A stretch of DNA of 64,000 bases from Diplosphaera chodatii (GCA_032358165.1 JAALGY010000014.1:1-64000); one strand, 5' to 3'; positions 20,824 through 31,801 are shown, counted from the stretch's first letter. The notes: generated by a model not told the origin, from the letters alone. Program-made: numbers and translations.

Positions 20824-23800
20824 GGTGCTTTTGTGCGCAGGATGTGCAGCGCGAAAGCGCGCCTTCCCCGCACTTGCGGTGTTTCAGTTTTTGAGAGTGT
20901 GGCACCGCAGCGTCGGGACGCAGCGGCACAGCTGCGCAGGAGCCAGCACCATGCAGCCCAGGACGCAGCTCCGGTGGCGAACGCACGCCGCGCAGCCGCA
21001 GATGCTATGCAATTTGCACAGCATCACCTCGCGCCGCGCCGGCAGCGGCGGCCAAGCGCTCTTGGCCCTCACCCTGCTGTTGCTCCCCTTGGCATTGCAT
21101 CACGCTTTGCTGTGCTGCCTGTTGAGCCCACTTCTCACACATCAGCTGGTGGCCCCACTTTGGCTGAGGGCATATCACCCTCTCCAGCAAAGGCGCCAGC
21201 CACCCCCAAACCCACCCCCAACCATGTCTGCTAGGGGTGTTGGGGCCGGGCTGCGCCCGGCGCAATCCGGTCCCCTAACAGCGCCCTGTCTGTGCTGAGC
21301 CTGAACGTCCAGGGGTGGCTGACCAGAGATGCATCTGCGCTATCGCAGGTCATCAAGGCGGCTGACTTCGACGTGCTGGCCTTCAGCGAGACGTGGGCGC
21401 GGGAGGGGACCGACGCGCCGGAGCTGGACGGCTTCACATCCGTCCTTCACCTGCCGCGGAGCCGGCGTCAGCAGCGTGGCGGTGCACGTGGCGGCCTCGC
21501 TGTCTACGTCGCCGACAAGCTTGCATCATCGGTGACACACTTGTCAACTGGACCCCAAAACTGCTATGCTGTTTTGAGGTTTGACAAGGCTGTCGGTCAG
21601 GAGGAGGATGCTTACATGATTCCATGCTACATACCACCCGAGGGAAGCCCATCCTTTGATGGCAAGGGCCCTGCGGTCTGGGAGGCGTTACGTGAGGAGG
21701 TGAGCGCCACCTGCCGCATGGGGCATGTGTTTGTTGTTGGAGACTTGAACGCACGCACCAGCACCTGCCCGGACTTTCCGGGATCTGTCGATCACCCTGT
21801 CACAGAGGAGTTCCTGCCCTCCACCGCCCCTCCTGTGCAGTCACAGCGGCACAGCCGCGACAGCAGGGAGCGGCCCAACAGGTGGGGCAGGGCTCTGCTT
21901 GACATGTGTGTTGAGACATCCGTCAGGATTGCTAACGGTCGTGTTTCAGGAGATGAGGAGGGACAGGTCACTTTTGTTAGCCAAAGTCAGGTGGGCAGCA
22001 GCCTGATTGACTATGTGCTTGCAAGTGCTGATGCATTCCCTTTGATTCATTCCCTAACAGTACTCCCCGCTCCTGAGTCGGACCATGCAGCCTTGCATCT
22101 GCTCATCAAGAGGACCGCCGCCGCTCAGCAGCCGCTCCCACGTCGCCAGCGCCGCCGCCATCAGCAGCAGCAACCGCAGCAGCCCACGACCCAGCAGCCC
22201 CTGCGCCTCGGCGCAGCGCAGCTGGAAGTGTGGCAGCAGCGCCTGCAGCAGCCTGATGCGGCAGCCCAACTGGTCGACATTGCAGCGGCAGCAGATGCCG
22301 CCCAGGTACCCGATGACATGCATGCTGTGGGCATGCAGTTCGATCAGCTCATTGAGACCACGCAGGCTGAGGTGGCTGCAACGGCGCCGGCCGCCAAGGG
22401 GCGGCGGCGGGACCGCAACGCTGTGCCTCGCTGGTGGGATGCTAACCTGGCCCGCGGACGCCGCGCAGCGCGGCAAGCCGCGCGGCGCGACCCGCAGTCA
22501 CCGGCTGCTCGCGCGCTCCGCCAGCAGTACCAGCACCTGCTACGCCGCACACAGCGCCAGTGGACCCGCAGTCAGGCTCTTGCCCTCACTGAACTGGCTC
22601 GATCAACCAACTCCAAAAAGTTCTGGCAAAAGTTCAAACCTGCTAAGAAGCGGGCGTGTCCCATAGCAGATGATGTGATGCTTGACTCCTTCCGGAAACT
22701 GCTGGATGCCCCCACAGTTTCATCAAGCACTGCAGGTACCTCGGGTAGTGGTGCTGCGCCACCTTTTGCCGACGGGAGCGAGCTCAACTCGCCCTTCACA
22801 GCCGGCGCCGTGCAACAGGCTATAGGAGCCCTGCGCGGAGGCAAAGCAACGGTGGGCCTGCTCAAATTGGATGCTTTATCTGTTGCAGCGGCGCAGCTTG
22901 CACCTTGTCTTGCATCTGTTTTTAACGCTTGTCAAAGGGTGGCAGCGTTGCCAAGGGGCTGGGCTCTGTGCGGCATCACGCCGATCCACAAGGGGGGCGA
23001 CACATCCGATCCGGGTAATTACCGTGGCATTGCTGTTGGCTCTTTATTGGCAAAGCTGTATGCTTGCATGCTTAACGAAAAGCTTATGAGGTGGACCGAG
23101 CAGCACCAGCTGCGCGCACGGGGACAAGCGGGCTTCCGCAAGGACCACCGCACCACCGATTAGACCTTCGTCGTTCGCACCCTCATTGAGAAGGCCAGGG
23201 CAGATAAGCAGCCTCTATACTCTTGCTTTGTCGATTTCAAGAAAGCATACGACACTGTACCTCGTGATTTGCTTTGGGAGAAGCTGCAGCGGATTGGGGT
23301 GCATGGGGAGTTTCTGAGGGGCGTGCAGGCACTGTATGCTGATGTGCCCATGGCACTGCAGTTTGAGGGGGGAATGTCCGACACATTTCAGAGCACTCTG
23401 GGGGTTAAGCAGGGATGTCCACTATCTCCAACCCTTTTCGGGATTTACATTGACGATTTCCAAGCGGAGCTGGAGGCTGCCGGCGCGGACCTGGACCTGC
23501 CCACCCTGTGTGGTGTGCAGGCACCTGCCCTCTTCTATGCAGATGATCTGGACCTGGTGTCCACATCCGTACGCGGCCTGCAGGCGCAGCTCGACCTGCT
23601 GGAGTCGTACTGCAAGCGGTGGCGCCTCACCGTCAACGTGAAGAAGACTAAGGTCGTGGTGTACGGAGCCCAGGCTGCTGCACCACCGGTTCTCACCTAC
23701 ATGCATGCTCCCATCGAAGTGCTGGACTCGTTTACATATTTGGGGGTTGACATTTCCAGTCGTAGTTCTTTTGCTGCCGCTAGCATCGGCAGAGCGGCCT

Positions 23801-24882
23801 CCGCCCAGCGCGCCGCACTTGCATTGCAGCATCGTTGCCATGACCTGAGCTTGCATGACCCAGCACTGCAGCTACACTTGTTCGATGCACTAGTACGTCC
23901 TGTTATGCTTTATGGTGTCGAAACATGGGGACCGGGGGCGTTGTGCGGTAGTGGCATGGACACTTGTGAGCTTGTCCATCGGAAGTTTCTTCGGTCTGTT
24001 CTTGGAGTGCGTACAGGCACTCCCAACGTGGCGGTGTTGGGGGAGCTTGGGCGATTCCCGGTGGCACACACGGCAACGCTGGCCATCTGCCGGTTCTGGA
24101 ACCGGCTGGTCGCAATGCCGAACACACGCCTCACCAAGCAGGCATTCCTGGAGAACTGTGCTCTGGCCACCGGGCCGGGGCGCAGCAAGACCAGCTCAGC
24201 ATGCTGGGCTGCCCAGGTGTGCTCGTTCCTGCACTTCATGTCACCCATCGTTGACGGCGTGCCGCAGCGCATTGACACTTCGGTTGTCAGTGCACACCTG
24301 CAGCGCCGCACATTCGATGCTGTGAATGGCAGCGACCTGCGCAAAGTGCGTGAGTGGCTGGGAGTCAGGGGCCCTGTGAACGGTGACAACTACCAGCTGG
24401 CCGGCTACTTGCAGGCAGTCGCCTCCAAGACCGGTCGTCGGCGGTTAGCACAGTTTCGGATGGGCAGTCACATGCTGGGGGTGGAAACAGGGAGGTGGCA
24501 GCGTCTGCCGCGGGCAGAGCGGCTGTGTCAGCGGTGTAGCTGCGGCGTGGTGGATGATGAGGCGCACATGGTCTGGGGGTGTCCTGCTCTAGTAGATCAG
24601 AGGGTGCAGCATTCTGAGCTGTTTCAGGACAGCGACATCACCTCAGTGGCGGACTTTATGCAGCAGGATGCCGGGCAACTGGCAGCCTTTTTGCGTGTTT
24701 GTCATGATCATTGTGCAGAGTTGGAGGGGTGTACATCCAACCGGGATTGAGTGGACCCATTCTGTCAGCGGGGAGTGAACGGTTTCGGACACGACTCGTT
24801 GTGCATGTTGCTCTGGATTATTCCGCCAGAGCCTGTGGCTAGGCCAAAATGGCCCACCACCAGTATGTAATCAATGTCAAAT
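20824..24882 (+). mobile_element. LINE-B copy 1 (4059 bp), longest copy in the window
   Basis: This second non-LTR family has no recognisable identity to LINE-A. It is flanked by GACCC direct repeats (20819-20823 and 24883-24887) at a point where LINE-A copy 1 is continuous. The contents are an N-terminal basic segment, an APE-like endonuclease, a reverse transcriptase and a C-terminal Cys motif in one frame. A 3' UTR of about 130 bp ends in TATGTAATCAATGTCAAAT, a degenerate (TCAATG)n tail. Other copies end in two to four clean repeats of this hexamer. Whether the 5' end is complete is unknown because the other copies here are all shorter. Confidence 0.9.
20842..24750 (+). pseudogene. LINE-B ORF: endonuclease plus reverse transcriptase, two in-frame TAG codons
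   Basis: One frame runs from ATG 20842 to TGA 24750, broken only by TAG at 21232-21234 and TAG at 23161-23163. Codons 1-130 are Ala/Arg/Pro-rich. The endonuclease starts near 21295 (LSLNVQGW, FSETW, GDLNART, ESDHAAL). The RT occupies about 22800-23700 (HKGGDTSDPGNYRGI, QAGFRKDHRTTD, then TAG, FVDFKKAYDT, GVKQGCPLSP, FYADDLDLVS). A CQRCSCGVVDDEAHMVWGC motif lies at about 24518-24580. No ATG precedes the endonuclease after the first TAG, so the pre-mutation ORF probably began upstream of it. The second TAG follows HRTTD, where related RTs commonly have Gln, so CAG to TAG is the simplest history. Confidence 0.85.
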
Positions 24883-26065
24883 GACCCACAGCAGCGGCCC
24901 CAAGCACACGCTCGCCGGCCCCACCAACAACGCCATCCTCCTCAGGACAACACCACCCCTGCCGTCGCTTCCAAGTACCGCCGCTGCTGGGAACAGCTCT
25001 GCGGCACCAACATCCGCAAGGCCGATGTCGCCGTCGCCTGGCGAGCCCTTCACTGCCAACTTCGCACACCATCCTTCCTCACCTACTGCCGCTATAAGCA
25101 CGCCGCTGTCGACATGTCAGGCGACACCCCCATGCAGAGGGCCTGCTGCCGCTGGCCGGCTTGCCGTACCCCGCTCGTCAACAACCCCGCCACCCTGCAG
25201 CCCACCACCGTCGCCAACACCACCCACGTCCTCCTCCACTGCCCGCTCACACGCCCTGCCCTCCAGTGGCTCTGCGACTTGTGGGCTGCCATCGACGGCG
25301 GCCACACACCCCCAACCACTCCTGACGTCATCATCGCCGGCGACCCCACTGCCTGGCACCCTGGCCGCCTGGACCTTGAGCTGTGGACCCGGCTTCGGGT
25401 CACCTACCTACAGAAGGCCTGGGACGCCCATTGTGCTGTCCACCATGGTGGCCCCACACCCTCATCTACGTCTATCGCCGCCGCCACCCTCCACTCCGCC
25501 GTCCAGTCGATGCGCACCGAGTTCACTGCCGCCTACACGTCCCCCACGGAGCTAGCACAGCAGTGCGACGCGCACATGACTGGAGCTCAGCGAGGCCAAC
25601 AGATTGACGACGACAACAACCCCATGACCGACTTCAACAGGATCTGGGTCGCGAGCGGCCTCTGCAGCATGAACGGCCGAGACCTTGTCGTCCGCTGGAC
25701 GGCCTCTCACCCAGTGCCGCTGCCAGCAATACGTCCACAGCCACAGCCACACTCACATTGACATTTGACATTGACATTGACATTGATTACATACTGGTGG
25801 TGGGCCATTTTGGCCTAGCCACAGGCTCTGGCGGAATAACCCAGAGCAACATGCACAACGAGTCGTGTCCGAAACCGTTCACTCCCCGCTGACAGAATGG
25901 GTCCACTCAATCCCGGTTGGATGTACACCCCTCCAACTCTGCACAATGATCATGACAAACACGCAAAAAGGCTGCCAGTTGCCCGGCATCCTGCTGCATA
26001 AAGTCCGCCACTGAGGTGATGTCGCTGTCTTGAAACAGCTCAGAATGCTGCACCCTCTGATCTAC

Positions 26066-26270
26066 ATAAAATAATTTAAAATAAAATTTTCTTTATTAGA
26101 TTTACATAAAAACTATAAATTTTAAATTTAACAAAATCAAAACATTTTGTAAGCTACCAACTTTGTTGATTGGTAGATTGATAACTTTTTAACAAAGTAA
26201 CCCTTAAAATTACCAACCTACCAACGGAGTCGGTGGTTTACTAAAAAGTAACTTTATTTTTAATTCGAAC
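26066..26270. other. 205-bp AT-rich insert, possible organelle-derived DNA
   Basis: The base composition jumps from GC-rich to strongly AT-rich with sharp edges. TCTAC occurs on both sides (26061-26065 and 26271-26275), while the uninterrupted LINE-B sequence has it once (compare 24585-24600 in reverse complement). Inside are short hairpin-like segments such as CTACCAA...TTGGTAG. There is no terminal inverted repeat, poly(A) tail or ORF. The composition and small inverted repeats resemble intergenic plastid or mitochondrial DNA of green algae, so a NUPT/NUMT captured at a break is my preferred reading. A non-autonomous transposon with a 5-bp duplication is the alternative. Confidence 0.6.
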
Positions 26271-26553
26271 TCTACTAGAGCAGGACACCCCCAGACCATG
26301 TGCGCCTCATCATCCACCACGCCGCAGCTACACCGCTGACACAGCCGCTCTGCCCGCGGCAGACGCTGCCACCTCCCTGTTTCCACCCCCAGCATGTGAC
26401 TGCCCATCCGAAACTGTGCTAACCGCCGACGACCGGTCTTGGAGGCGACTGCCTGCAAGTAGCCGGCCAGCTGGTAGTTGTCACCGTTCACAGGGCCCCT
26501 GACTCCCAGCCACTCACGCACTTTGCGCAAGTCGCTGCCATTCACAGCATCGA

Positions 26554-27400
26554 GCTTGGGCGGTTCCCGGTGGCACACACGGCAACGCTGGCCATCTGCC
26601 GGTTCTGGAATCGGCTGGTCGCGATGCCAGACACACGCCTCACCAAGCAGGCATTCCTGGAGAACTGTGCTCTGGCCACCCGGCCGGGGCGCAGCAAGAC
26701 CAGCTCAGCATGCTGGGCTGCCCAGGTGTGCTCGTTCCTGCACTTCATGTCACCCATCGTTGACGGCGTGCCGCAGCGCATTGACACTTCGGTTGTCAGT
26801 GCACACCTGCAGCGCCGCACATTCGATGCTGTGAATGGCAGCGACTTGCGCAAAGTGCGTGAGTGGCTGGGAGTCAGGGGCCCTGTGAACGGTGACAACT
26901 ACCAGCTGGCCGGCTACTTGCAGGCAGTCGCCTCCAAGACCGGTCGTCGGCGGTTAGCACAGTTTCGGATGGGCAGTCACATGCTGGGGGTGGAGACAGG
27001 GAGGTGGCAGCGCCTGCCGCGGGCAGAGCGGCTGTGTCAGCGGTGTAGCTGCGGCGTGGTGGATGATGAGGCGCACATGGTCTGGGGGTGTCCAGCTCTA
27101 GTAGACCAGAGGGTGCAGCATTCTGAGCTGTTTCAGGACAGCGACATCACCTCAGTGGCGGACTTTATGCAGCAGGATGCCGGGCAACTGGCAGCCTTTT
27201 TGCGGGTTTGTCATGATCATTGTGCAGAGTTGGAGGGGTGTACATCCAACCGGGATTGAGTGGACCCATTCTGTCAGCGGGGAGTGAACGGTTTCGGACA
27301 CGACTCGTTGTGCATGTTGCTCTGGGTTATTCCGCCAGAGCCTGTGGCTAGGCCAAAATGGCCCACCACCAGTATGTAATCAATGTCAATGTCAATGTCA
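26554..27400 (+). mobile_element. LINE-B copy 3, 847-bp 5'-truncated, nested in LINE-B copy 2
   Basis: The sense-strand sequence starts at GCTTGGGCGGTTCCCGG, which corresponds to about 24048 of LINE-B copy 1. It runs through the Cys motif, TGA and 3' UTR to a clean (TCAATG)n tail (27379-27400). ATCGA is present on both sides (26549-26553 and 27401-27405). Joining the flanks restores the antisense host copy. The reading frame to the TGA at 27257-27259 is open. Confidence 0.9.
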
Positions 27401-28644
27401 ATCGAATGTGCGGCGCTGCAGGTGTGCACTGACAACCGAAGTGTCAATGCGCTGCGGCACGCCGTCAACGATGGGTGACATGAAGTGCAGGAACGAGCAC
27501 ACCTGGGCAGCCCAGCATGCTGAGCTGGTCTTGCTGCGCCCCGGCCGGGTGGCCAGAGCACAGTTCTCCAGGAATGCCTGCTTGGTGAGGCGTGTGTCCG
27601 GCATTGCGACTAGCCGGTTCCAGAACCAGCAGATGGCCAGCGTTGCCGTGTGTGCCACCGGGAATCGCCCAAGCTCCCCCAACACCGCCACGTTGGGAGT
27701 GCCTGTACGCACTCCAAGAACAGACCGAAGAAACTTCCGATGGACAAGCTCACAAGTGTCCATGCCACTACCGCACAACGCCCCCGGTCCCCATGTTTCG
27801 ACACCATAAAGCATAACAGGACGTACTAGTGCATCGAACAAGTGTAGCTGCAGTGCTGGGTCATGCAAGCTCAGGTCATGGCAACGATGCTGCAATGCAA
27901 GTGCGGCGCGCTGGGCGGAGGCCGCTCTGCCGATGCTAGCGGCAGCAAAAGAACTACGACTGGAAATGTCAACCCCCAAATATGTAAACGAGTCCAGCAC
28001 TTCGATGGGAGCATGCATGTAGGTGAGAACCGGTGGTGCAGCAGCCTGGGCTCCGTACACCACGCGCATGTGCATATTGATCCTGACTCTGACTCTGACA
28101 CCTTAGTCTTCTTCACGTTGACGGTGAGGCGCCACCGCTTGCAGTACGACTCCAGCAGGTCGAGCTGCGCCTGCAGGCCGCGTACGGATGTGGACACCAG
28201 GTCCAGATCATCTGCATAGAAGAATGGATAGCGCATAGAAGAGGGCAGGTGCCTGCACACCACACAGGGTGGGCAGGTCCAGGTCCGCGCCGGCAGCCTC
28301 CAGCTCCGCTTGGAAATCGTCAATGTAAATCCCGAAAAGGGTTGGAGATAGTGGACATCCCTGCTTAACCCCCAGAGTGCTCTGAAATGTGTCGGACATT
28401 CCCCCCTCAAACTGCAGTGCCATGGGCACATCAGCATACAGTGCCTGCACGCCCCTCAGAAACTCCCCATGCACCCCAATCCGCTGCAGCTTCTCACATC
28501 CACAGCCTCAGCGCCAACCTCAGCCCCAGCCTGAGTCCCGCCCTGGACCCCCGCCGCAGACATCGCAGCAACCACCCCCAACGGCTGCCTCCCCACCGCG
28601 CCTCCAACTCATCTGAAGCACTGTCTCGCACGACTACGGTATTC

Positions 28645-30270
28645 GCCTTCACCTTCACTTTCGGTCCCATCCTGGACTCCCACCACCACTCGCCTTCACC
28701 TACACCCTCACACCTCACCTGCCAGCACCCGCCGTCGCTATCACCTTCACTTTCGGTTCCATCCTGGACTCCCACCGCCACTCGCCTTCGCCTACACCCT
28801 CACGCCTCACCTGCCAGCGCCCGCCGTCGCCTTCACCTTCACTTTCGGTCCCATCCTGGACTCCCACCGCCGCTCACCTTCGCCTACACCCTCACACCTC
28901 ACCTGCCAGCGCCCGCCGTCGCTATCACCTTCACTTTCGGTCCCATCCTGGACTCCCACCGCCGCTCACCTTCACCTACACCCTCACACCTCACCTGCCA
29001 GCTCCCGCCATCGCCTTCACCTTCACTTTCGGTCCCATCCTGGACTCCCACCGCCGCTCACCTTCACCTACACCCTCACACCTCACCTGCCAGCACCCGC
29101 CGTCGCCTTCACCTTCACTTTCGGTCCCATACCGGACTCCCACCACCACTCACCTTCACCTACACCCTCACACCTCACCTGCCAGCACCCGCCGTCGCTA
29201 TCACCTTCACTTTCGGTCCCATCCTGGACTCCCACCGCCACTCGCCTTCGCCTACACCCTCACACCTCACCTGCCAGCACCCGCCGCCGCCTTCACCTTC
29301 ACTTTCGGTCCCATCCTGGACTCCAAACGCCGCTCACCTTCGCCTACACCCTCACACTCGCCTGCCAGCACCCGCCGTCGCCTTCACCTTCACTTTCGGT
29401 CCCATCTTGGACTCCCACCGCCGCTCACCTTCGCCTACACCCTCACACTCGCCTGCCAGCACTCGCCGTCGCCTTCACCTTCACTTTCGGTCCCATCCTG
29501 GACTCCCACCGCCGCTCACCTTCGCCTACACCCTCACACCTCACCTGCCAGCACTCGCCGTCGCCTTCACCTTCACTTTCGGTCCCATCCTGGACTCCCA
29601 CCGCCGCTCACCGTCACCTACACCCTCACACCTCATCTGCCGGCACCCGCCGTCGCCTTCACCTTCACTTTCGGTCCCATACCGGACTCCCGCCGCCGCT
29701 CACCCTCACCTACACCCTCACACCTCACCTGCCAGCACTCGCCGTCGCCTTCACCTTCACTTTCGGTCCCATCCTGGACTCCCACCGCCGCTCACCTTCG
29801 CCTACACCCTCACACCTCACCTGCCAGCGCCCGCCGTCGCCTTCACCTTCACTTTCGGTCCCATCCTGGACTCCCACCGCCGCTCACCTTCACCTACACC
29901 CTCACACCTCACCTGCCAGCACCCGCCGTCGCCTTCACCTTCACTTTCGGTCCCATACCGGACTCCCACCGCCGCTCACCGTCACCTACACCCTCACACC
30001 TCATCTGCCGGCACCCGCCGTCGCCTTCACCTTCACTTTCGGTCCCATACCGGACTCCCACCGCCGCTCACCCTCACCTACACCCTCACACCTCACCTGC
30101 CAGCACTCGCCGTCGCCTTCACCTTCACTTTCGGTCCCATCCTGGACTCCCACCGCCGCTCACCTTCGCCTACACCCTCACACCTCACCTGCCAGCGCCC
30201 GCCGTCGCCTTCACCTTCACTTTCGGTCCCATCCTGGACTCCCACCGCCGCTCACCCTTACCTATACGCC
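28645..30270 (+). repeat. 92-bp minisatellite of LINE-A copy 2 (about 17-18 units)
   Basis: The unit is the same as in copy 1, directly after the ORF2 stop and the CTGTCTCGCACGACTACGGT spacer. This array is shorter (about 1.6 kb against 2.3 kb). It carries variants such as CGCCTGCCAGCACTCGCC units lacking a few bases, which shows that the array expands, contracts and mutates independently in each element copy. Confidence 0.9.
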
Positions 30271-30595
30271 CGTACCTCATCTGCCCTGTCAGCCCTGGGC
30301 CAAGATCAAGAACAAGAGCAAGAGCAAGACCACGACCTTAGTAGCATGACAACACCTAGCAGCGGCCACCCGCGGAGCCCGCGCGGATGGGAGCACCTGC
30401 CTCAGAAGACCCTGGTGCCCGGTGTTGTGCATATCGGACAGCTTGCGGCGTCAGCCGCCAGCCCTCTGTTGTTTGCCAGCGCCAGCCCTCAGTCCCTTTG
30501 GGTTTGGTTGCTTTCACCAGCATGCAGGGCGCCTCGCGGCGTATCCGGTCCCAGCGGGCCCAGAGCTCGGCGTACTTGTACGCAACCGGTCCCTG

Positions 30596-31038
30596 ACATT
30601 GACATTGATTACATACTGGTGGTGGGCCATTTTGGCCTAGCCACAGGCTCTGGCGGAATAACCCAGAGCAACATGCACAACGAGTCGTGTCCGAACCGTT
30701 CACTCCCCGCTGACAGAATGGTTCCACTCAATCCCGGTTGGATGTACACCCCTCCAACTCTGCACAATGATCATGACAAACCCGCAAAAAGGCTGCCAGT
30801 TGCCCGGCATCCTGCTGCATAAAGTCCGCCACTGTGGTGATGTCGCTGTCTTGAAACAGCTCAGAATGCTGCACCCTCTGATCTACTAGAGCTGGACACC
30901 CCCAGACCATATGCGCCTCATCATCCACCACGCCGCAACTACACCGCTGACACAGCCGCTCTGCCCGCGGCAGACGCTGCCACCTCCCTGTTTCCACCCC
31001 CAGCAATCCCTGCATCCCCAGCAATCCACCCCCAGCAA
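30596..31038 (-). mobile_element. LINE-B copy 4, short antisense 3' fragment
   Basis: The last roughly 400 bp of LINE-B lie in reverse orientation in the unique 3' segment of LINE-A copy 2. TCCCTG is duplicated at 30590-30595 and 31039-31044. The tail is two TGACAT-type hexamers. At the 5' junction (about 30999-31038) the motif CCCAGCAATCC is repeated several times, which suggests template slippage or jumping when synthesis ended. Confidence 0.85.
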
Positions 31039-31442
31039 TCCCTGCATGTCTGCGCGGGGTTTTCTGGGTTTACCCGCGGGTGCCGTGGCACGTGGACAGA
31101 CAGACGTTTTGACATTTCTAGAGTGATAGACCCGCAGCGGTGCGACTTCGCCGCGAGTGCGTGGCATTGCTGCCGCCGCCGCTAGGTCCCCGCACTTGTA
31201 CGACCATTAGGTAGCCTTCCTCATCGGGACTATTGCCTTTCGCTGGTCTCATGGGCCCTGCATTCCCTTGTGGTTTCAGTGTCCTCCATCGACATATTTC
31301 GAACATGACGTTTTGATGACATACTCAGCCGCCCTCACGTTCACACGTGAGAAGCCGCATTGTGCCGCAGAGCCTTGTTCTTGAGCTTGGTTCTGGTCTG
31401 GACGCCCTTTGTAAAAAACAAACAAACAAACAAACAAAAATG

Positions 31443-31801
31443 GTCTTCTTCACGTTGACGATGAGGGGCCACCGCTTGCAGTATGACTCCAGCAGGTCGA
31501 GCTGCGCCTGAAGGCCGCGCACCGATGTGGACACCAAGTCCAGATCATCTGCATAGAAGAGGGCAGGTGCCTGCACACCACACAGGGTGGGCAGGGCAGG
31601 TCCAGGTCCGCGCCAGCAATCTCCAGCTCCGCTTGAAAATCGTCGCCTGAAAAATCGCGGAACCATTCTGTCAGCTTGGAGTGAACGGTTTCTGACACGA
31701 CTCGTTGCGCATGTTGCTCTGGGTTATCCGCCAGAGCCTGTGGCTAGGCCAAGATGGCCCACCACTCCTATGTCATAGATTACAAACATGTCATCAATGT
31801 C
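31443..31801 (+). mobile_element. LINE-B copy 5, 5'-inverted (twin-primed) and more diverged
   Basis: Bases 31443 to about 31645 match the RT region of LINE-B on the - strand (reverse of about 23440-23650). Bases about 31655-31801 match the LINE-B 3' end on the + strand, ending in ATCAATGTC. The region between them is deleted. AAATG flanks the unit (31438-31442 and 31802-31806). Inversion of the 5' part with an internal deletion is the classic outcome of twin priming. This copy differs from the other LINE-B 3' ends at many more positions (several substitutions plus an insertion in about 140 bp), so it is older or from another subfamily. Confidence 0.8.

Larger units (their letters stand above)
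25759..28492 (-). mobile_element. LINE-B copy 2, 5'-truncated, antisense, itself invaded
   Basis: Read on the - strand this is the 3' part of LINE-B: RT from about the FVDFKKAYDT region, the Cys motif, the 3' UTR and a tail of TGACAT repeats (reverse of TCAATG units) at 25759-25790. It is flanked by CTCACAT duplications. Three later events interrupt it: an AT-rich insert (26066-26270), a sense LINE-B (26554-27400), and small filler insertions at 28065-28099 and about 28223-28241. The reading frame is not intact. Confidence 0.88.
15470..28616 (+). pseudogene. LINE-A copy 2 ORF2, disrupted by two LINE-B insertions
   Basis: Three collinear blocks remain in frame: 15470-20823 (endonuclease, RT, Pro-rich linker, middle segment), 24888-25758 (Cys-rich C-terminal part) and 28500-28616 (Gln/Pro tail and TGA). 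Blocks 1 and 2 are separated by a + strand LINE-B with GACCC duplicated at 20819-20823 and 24883-24887. Blocks 2 and 3 are separated by a - strand LINE-B with CTCACAT duplicated at 25752-25758 and 28493-28499. The catalytic motifs match copy 1 (LSLNVNG, CGDFN, HADD). No other frameshift was found, so ORF2 was probably intact when LINE-B landed. Confidence 0.88.
12976..31437 (+). mobile_element. LINE-A copy 2, 5'-truncated in the monomer and riddled with LINE-B insertions
   Basis: The copy starts inside the (CAAA)n tail of copy 1 with a partial 5' monomer. It proceeds through ORF1 (frameshifted), ORF2, the 92-bp minisatellite (about 28645-30270) and the unique 3' segment to its own (CAAA)n tail (31413-31437). 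It is interrupted by LINE-B copies at 20824-24882 (+), 25759-28492 (-) and 30596-31038 (-). Each insertion is bracketed by a short duplication of LINE-A sequence: GACCC, CTCACAT and TCCCTG respectively. Removing the inserts restores colinearity with copy 1. Confidence 0.9.

Noticed and set aside
21232..23163. TAG reassigned to Gln, as in some ulvophyte nuclear codes
   Set aside because: The PAP2-C gene, the TEX2-like gene and RRP12 all appear to end naturally at TAG, so TAG is a stop in this genome; LINE-B TAGs are mutations or readthrough sites.
26066..26270. AT-rich island as an LTR or TIR transposon
   Set aside because: No terminal inverted repeats, no TG...CA ends and no tail; only a 5-bp flanking repeat that also fits break repair.
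26554..27259. Stand-alone gene for the 229-aa zinc-finger ORF
   Set aside because: It is the 3' end of a 5'-truncated LINE-B copy with tail and target duplication.
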